31,916 bases of DNA from Priapulus caudatus. Taxonomy: Eukaryota > Priapulida > Priapulimorpha > Priapulimorphida > Priapulidae. Each line of letters starts with the position of its first letter. The first letter of the stretch is position 1. Made by a program: the position numbers and the translations under genes. The notes under the pieces are model-generated. The model was not told where the DNA came from. It was given only the letters and a program-made list of their open reading frames with translations, and made no database searches. The stretch is taken from positions 30,532-62,447 of the forward strand of contig NW_014577311.1 of the NCBI RefSeq assembly GCF_000485595.1, written 5' to 3'. This document shows positions 29,597 to 31,916 of the stretch, in pieces.

Positions 29597-30603
29597 GGAG
29601 GAAGCTGTTGAGAAAGAAGCAAAGAGGGGAAAGAAGAAGGAGTTTGGAAAAGAAGAGAAGCAGCGGCAGAAGAAGAGTAGGCAAGGAGAAGAAGCAGGAC
29701 AAAGCGGCTGGGCGGTAAGCTGCAAAGAAGCAGGAGGCTCGTGCGAAACGTGCAGAGAAGAGAGGCCACGCGGGCAAGGCTGAGGTCAAGCCTGAGGTCA
29801 AAGCCTGAAAGTTCCTGCGCTGAGTGTCAAGGTTGAGGTCAAAGTTGAAGGAACCGGTCGCCCTCCGCCGGTGAAGGGCGGGCAGGGGAAAGACGCACGT
29901 GAAGTATCCTAGAAAGGAAGATATTATTGCTGCGCACAAAAGGGCAAGCCATAGGAGGAGTGAAGGGCCCTGGAGCAGGAAAAGCCCTAGAGCAGGAAAA
30001 GCTAAGAGCAAGAAGAAGCCCTAGAGCAAATAAAAGCATCAAGCAGGAAAAAAAAAGAAAAGGAGCAGAAAGAAAGTCGTAGAGTTGAGGGCCAATTGGT
30101 CCACAGACTGGGTGAAGATCAGGGGCAGACTGCACGGAAGTATCCGAGAAAGGAAGATATTATTGCTGCGGGCAAAGAAAAGGCAGCCATGGAGAAGCAA
30201 AGGGCCCTGAGAGCAGGAAAAAAGCCTTAAGAGCAAGAAAAAGCCCTAGAGCAAGAAGAAGCCCTTAGAGCAAGAAAAAGCCATCAAGCAGGAAAAAAGA
30301 TGAGGAGGGCAGAAAGAAGATCGTAGATTGAGGCCAATTGGTCACAGACCGTGTGAAGATCAGGGGAAGAAACGCGCGAAGTATCCGAGAAGGAAGATAT
30401 TATTGGCTGGCAGGTCAACAAGAAGGCACGCCATTGAGGAGCAAAGGCCGCTAGAGCAGAAAAAAGCCGCTAGAGCAGGAAAAAGCCTTTAGAGCAGAAG
30501 AAGCCGCTAGAGCAAGAAAAAGCCATGCAAGACAGGAAAAAGATGAGGAGGCAGAAGCAAGTCCGTAGAGAGCCGATGGTGCCCCAGACCAGGGAAGGTC
30601 CAA
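29597..30603 (+). pseudogene. Lys/Glu/Ala-rich coding-like region with about 240-bp repeats, frames broken
   Basis: After a possible acceptor the plus strand reads EEAVEKEAKRGKKKEFGKEE and similar charged sequence, then three repeats of about 240 bp near 29899, 30137 and 30378, each beginning VKYPRKEDII or KYPRKEDII and continuing with ALEQEKALEQE-type helices. Stops and shifts interrupt all three frames, mostly through single-base changes. It is probably part of the CECR2 transcript or a following exon; no specific CECR2 domain is identified, so this is inference from position and composition. Confidence 0.45.
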
Positions 30604-31024
30604 AATGAGGAGAAGAGGTGGAGGTGAAGGTGAAGGTCACAGACCAGGTGAAGGTCACAGATGAGTAGACTGGTGGAGGTGAGGTGAAGGTCACAGACCA
30701 GGTGAAGGTCACAGATGAGTAGACTGGTGGAGGTGAGGTGAAGGTCACAGACCAGGTGAAGGTCACAGATGAGGAGAATGGTGGAGGTGAGGTGAAGGTC
30801 ACAGACCAGGTGAAGGTCACAGATGAGGAGAATGGTGGAGGTGAGGTGAAGGTCACAGACCAGGTGAAGGTCACAGATGAGGAGAAGGTCAGAGATGAAG
30901 AGAAGATCACAGATGAGGAGAAGGGTAGAGCAGAGGAGACCGAGGTGAACGCAGAGAAGCCTCTGGAGGATGGAGTCTGCGAGAAGCCGATTAAACAAAG
31001 GCGGAAGAGGAAACAACAAAGCAG
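30604..31024 (+). CDS. Charged 18-residue-repeat exon, probably CECR2
   Basis: A 54-bp array starts near 30630 with five units beginning 30630, 30684, 30738, 30792 and 30846; each encodes VKVTDQVKVTDEENGGGE. The frame then continues EEKVRDEEKITDEEK and on to KPIKQRRKRKQQ, ending AAGCAG/GTGAGG, a good donor at 31025. In the first two units GAGAAT is TAGACT, so the frame has stops at 30666 and 30720 and is open only from 30723. Function is not recognised; the highly charged, intrinsically disordered composition fits a nuclear protein. Confidence 0.5.
30630..30899. repeat. 54-bp coding minisatellite
   Basis: Five near-identical 54-bp units, length a multiple of three, each containing GTGAAGGTCACAGACCAG and a second GTGAAGGTCACAGATGAG. 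Confidence 0.95.
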
Positions 31025-31096
31025 GTGAGGCTAGCAGGGTTCAGAGGGCCTTGAACACTTCCATGCAGTCAGCGGTGGCCAGGGCATGCAGATATA

Positions 31097-31580
31097 AGGG
31101 GTCGTTCACAATTATCAACATTTTCACAAGTGTACAAAGCATACACTTTTTCGAGACCCTTCCCCTCTAAAAGTGTACGAAGAAAAATGTTGATTTTTTT
31201 TTCACACTATTCTACATAGAGATACATCAGGAGTTAATAATGGCAAATGATGACGTTTGTCATTGTTAACCCCTGAGATACATGTATATGAATTACATGC
31301 AAAACTGCCATCGTGCCGGTTGTTTACACTGCACTCGGCTGCTAGCTAGCTAGCTAGCTCGGTTCGTTCATTCAGCGGGCCCGTGCGGTGCGCGGGGCCA
31401 GCCGGGGCTCGGCGCGTCGCGATGTGAGGATGCGCGCGATGCCGGCTGGGGCGCGCGGCGCGGGAAATGGATCGACATTTTTCGGAAATGCTGAAAGCAT
31501 ACGGCGGGCATTGACCCCCTCCCCCCCCCAGCGTACGGTTTGTACGATTGTGAAAATGTTGATAACTGTGAACGACCCCT
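31097..31580. mobile_element. MITE with about 40-base terminal inverted repeats
   Basis: The left end AGGGGTCGTTCACAATTATC...TTTTCACAAG and the right end, its complement ending GTGAACGACCCCT, match over about 40 bases. GATATA occurs outside both ends (31091-31096 and 31583-31588). The interior (484 bp in total) is non-coding with an AGCTAGCTAGCTAGCT run and a CpG-rich patch. Confidence 0.85.
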
Positions 31581-31916
31581 AAGATATATAAGATATAACG
31601 TTTTATTTATCGCTTTCAATATTAGCAAGTACAAGAATTTTAACAAAGCAAATAATAAACAATACAGCGAAGGGATGACGAAAAGACCATACGGTCATGC
31701 AGGTGTTTTTCCTCACGTTAACATTGTATTATCACGTCACACATTGGGGAAGATGTCTGTATCACGAAGAGATTATTCAGGTTCATATCCGTGAGCATGT
31801 CTTGGCCATATATTATGATATCGAATGGCTCAGGGGCGTGTACAGGGGGCGGGGGATTCTGCTCGCGCAGAAAACGCATCTAAGGGGGTCTAATTTCTAA
31901 ATTTTTCTGGGGGTGG
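31581..31916. other. Right edge: no feature seen
   Basis: AT-rich to mixed sequence downstream of the MITE, presumably intronic to the gene on the plus strand. No coding similarity; ends in a G-rich tract. Confidence 0.4.

Overview
This is animal nuclear DNA: small conserved exons with canonical splice sites, long repeat-filled introns, many short inverted-repeat transposons, minisatellites and TTAGGG-type repeats. No bacterial operon, tRNA, rRNA or CRISPR array was seen. The repeat content and protein words suggest a marine invertebrate (non-vertebrate deuterostome or lophotrochozoan), but the species cannot be fixed from the window.

Two genes are recognised. On the minus strand, about 17.03 kb down to 0.145 kb, lies a LARGE-type bifunctional xylosyl/glucuronyltransferase. 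It has nine coding exons and a model of about 709 residues: signal anchor, coiled-coil stem, GT8-like domain with a DTD motif, and GT49 domain with a DVD motif. On the plus strand, from about 20.98 kb to the right edge, lies the 5' part of a CECR2-like chromatin-remodelling subunit. Its N-terminal domain is split over small exons, one of which ends in a GC splice donor, and a Lys/Glu-rich repetitive coding region follows. The genes are arranged head to head.

Layout: 0-2.8 kb, LARGE exons 9-7 and short introns; 2.8-4.05 kb, a small TIR element and simple arrays; 4.05-4.73 kb, LARGE exon 6 and an 83-bp array made from its acceptor end; 4.73-12.43 kb, copy A, and 12.43-20.0 kb, copy B, of a direct tandem duplication carrying LARGE exons 1-5; 19.95-20.2 kb, a TIR element with telomere-like repeats in which the duplication breaks; 21.15-22.46 kb, a large palindrome; 20.98-24.1 kb, CECR2 exons 1-4; 24.1-25.1 kb, a G-rich array starting at the exon 4 donor; 25.1-28.25 kb, GC-rich and CA-rich unassigned DNA; 28.26-29.06 kb, a TIR element with a TTAA-rich tandem core; 29.07-31.02 kb, CECR2 exon 5 and repetitive coding sequence with frame breaks; 31.1-31.58 kb, a MITE.

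Four things stand out. First, tandem arrays repeatedly begin exactly at exon/intron junctions and copy splice sites. Second, the 7.6-kb duplication differs between copies mainly by 1-3-base indels, in exons as much as in introns, which looks more like uncorrected long reads or a false duplication than an old paralogue. In copy B, exons 2-5 are intact and exon 1 is shifted; in copy A, exon 1 is intact and exons 2-5 are damaged. Third, five families of small transposons all start CAGGG and end CCCTG with 5-6-base target duplications. Fourth, a large palindrome contains one module that is not inverted.
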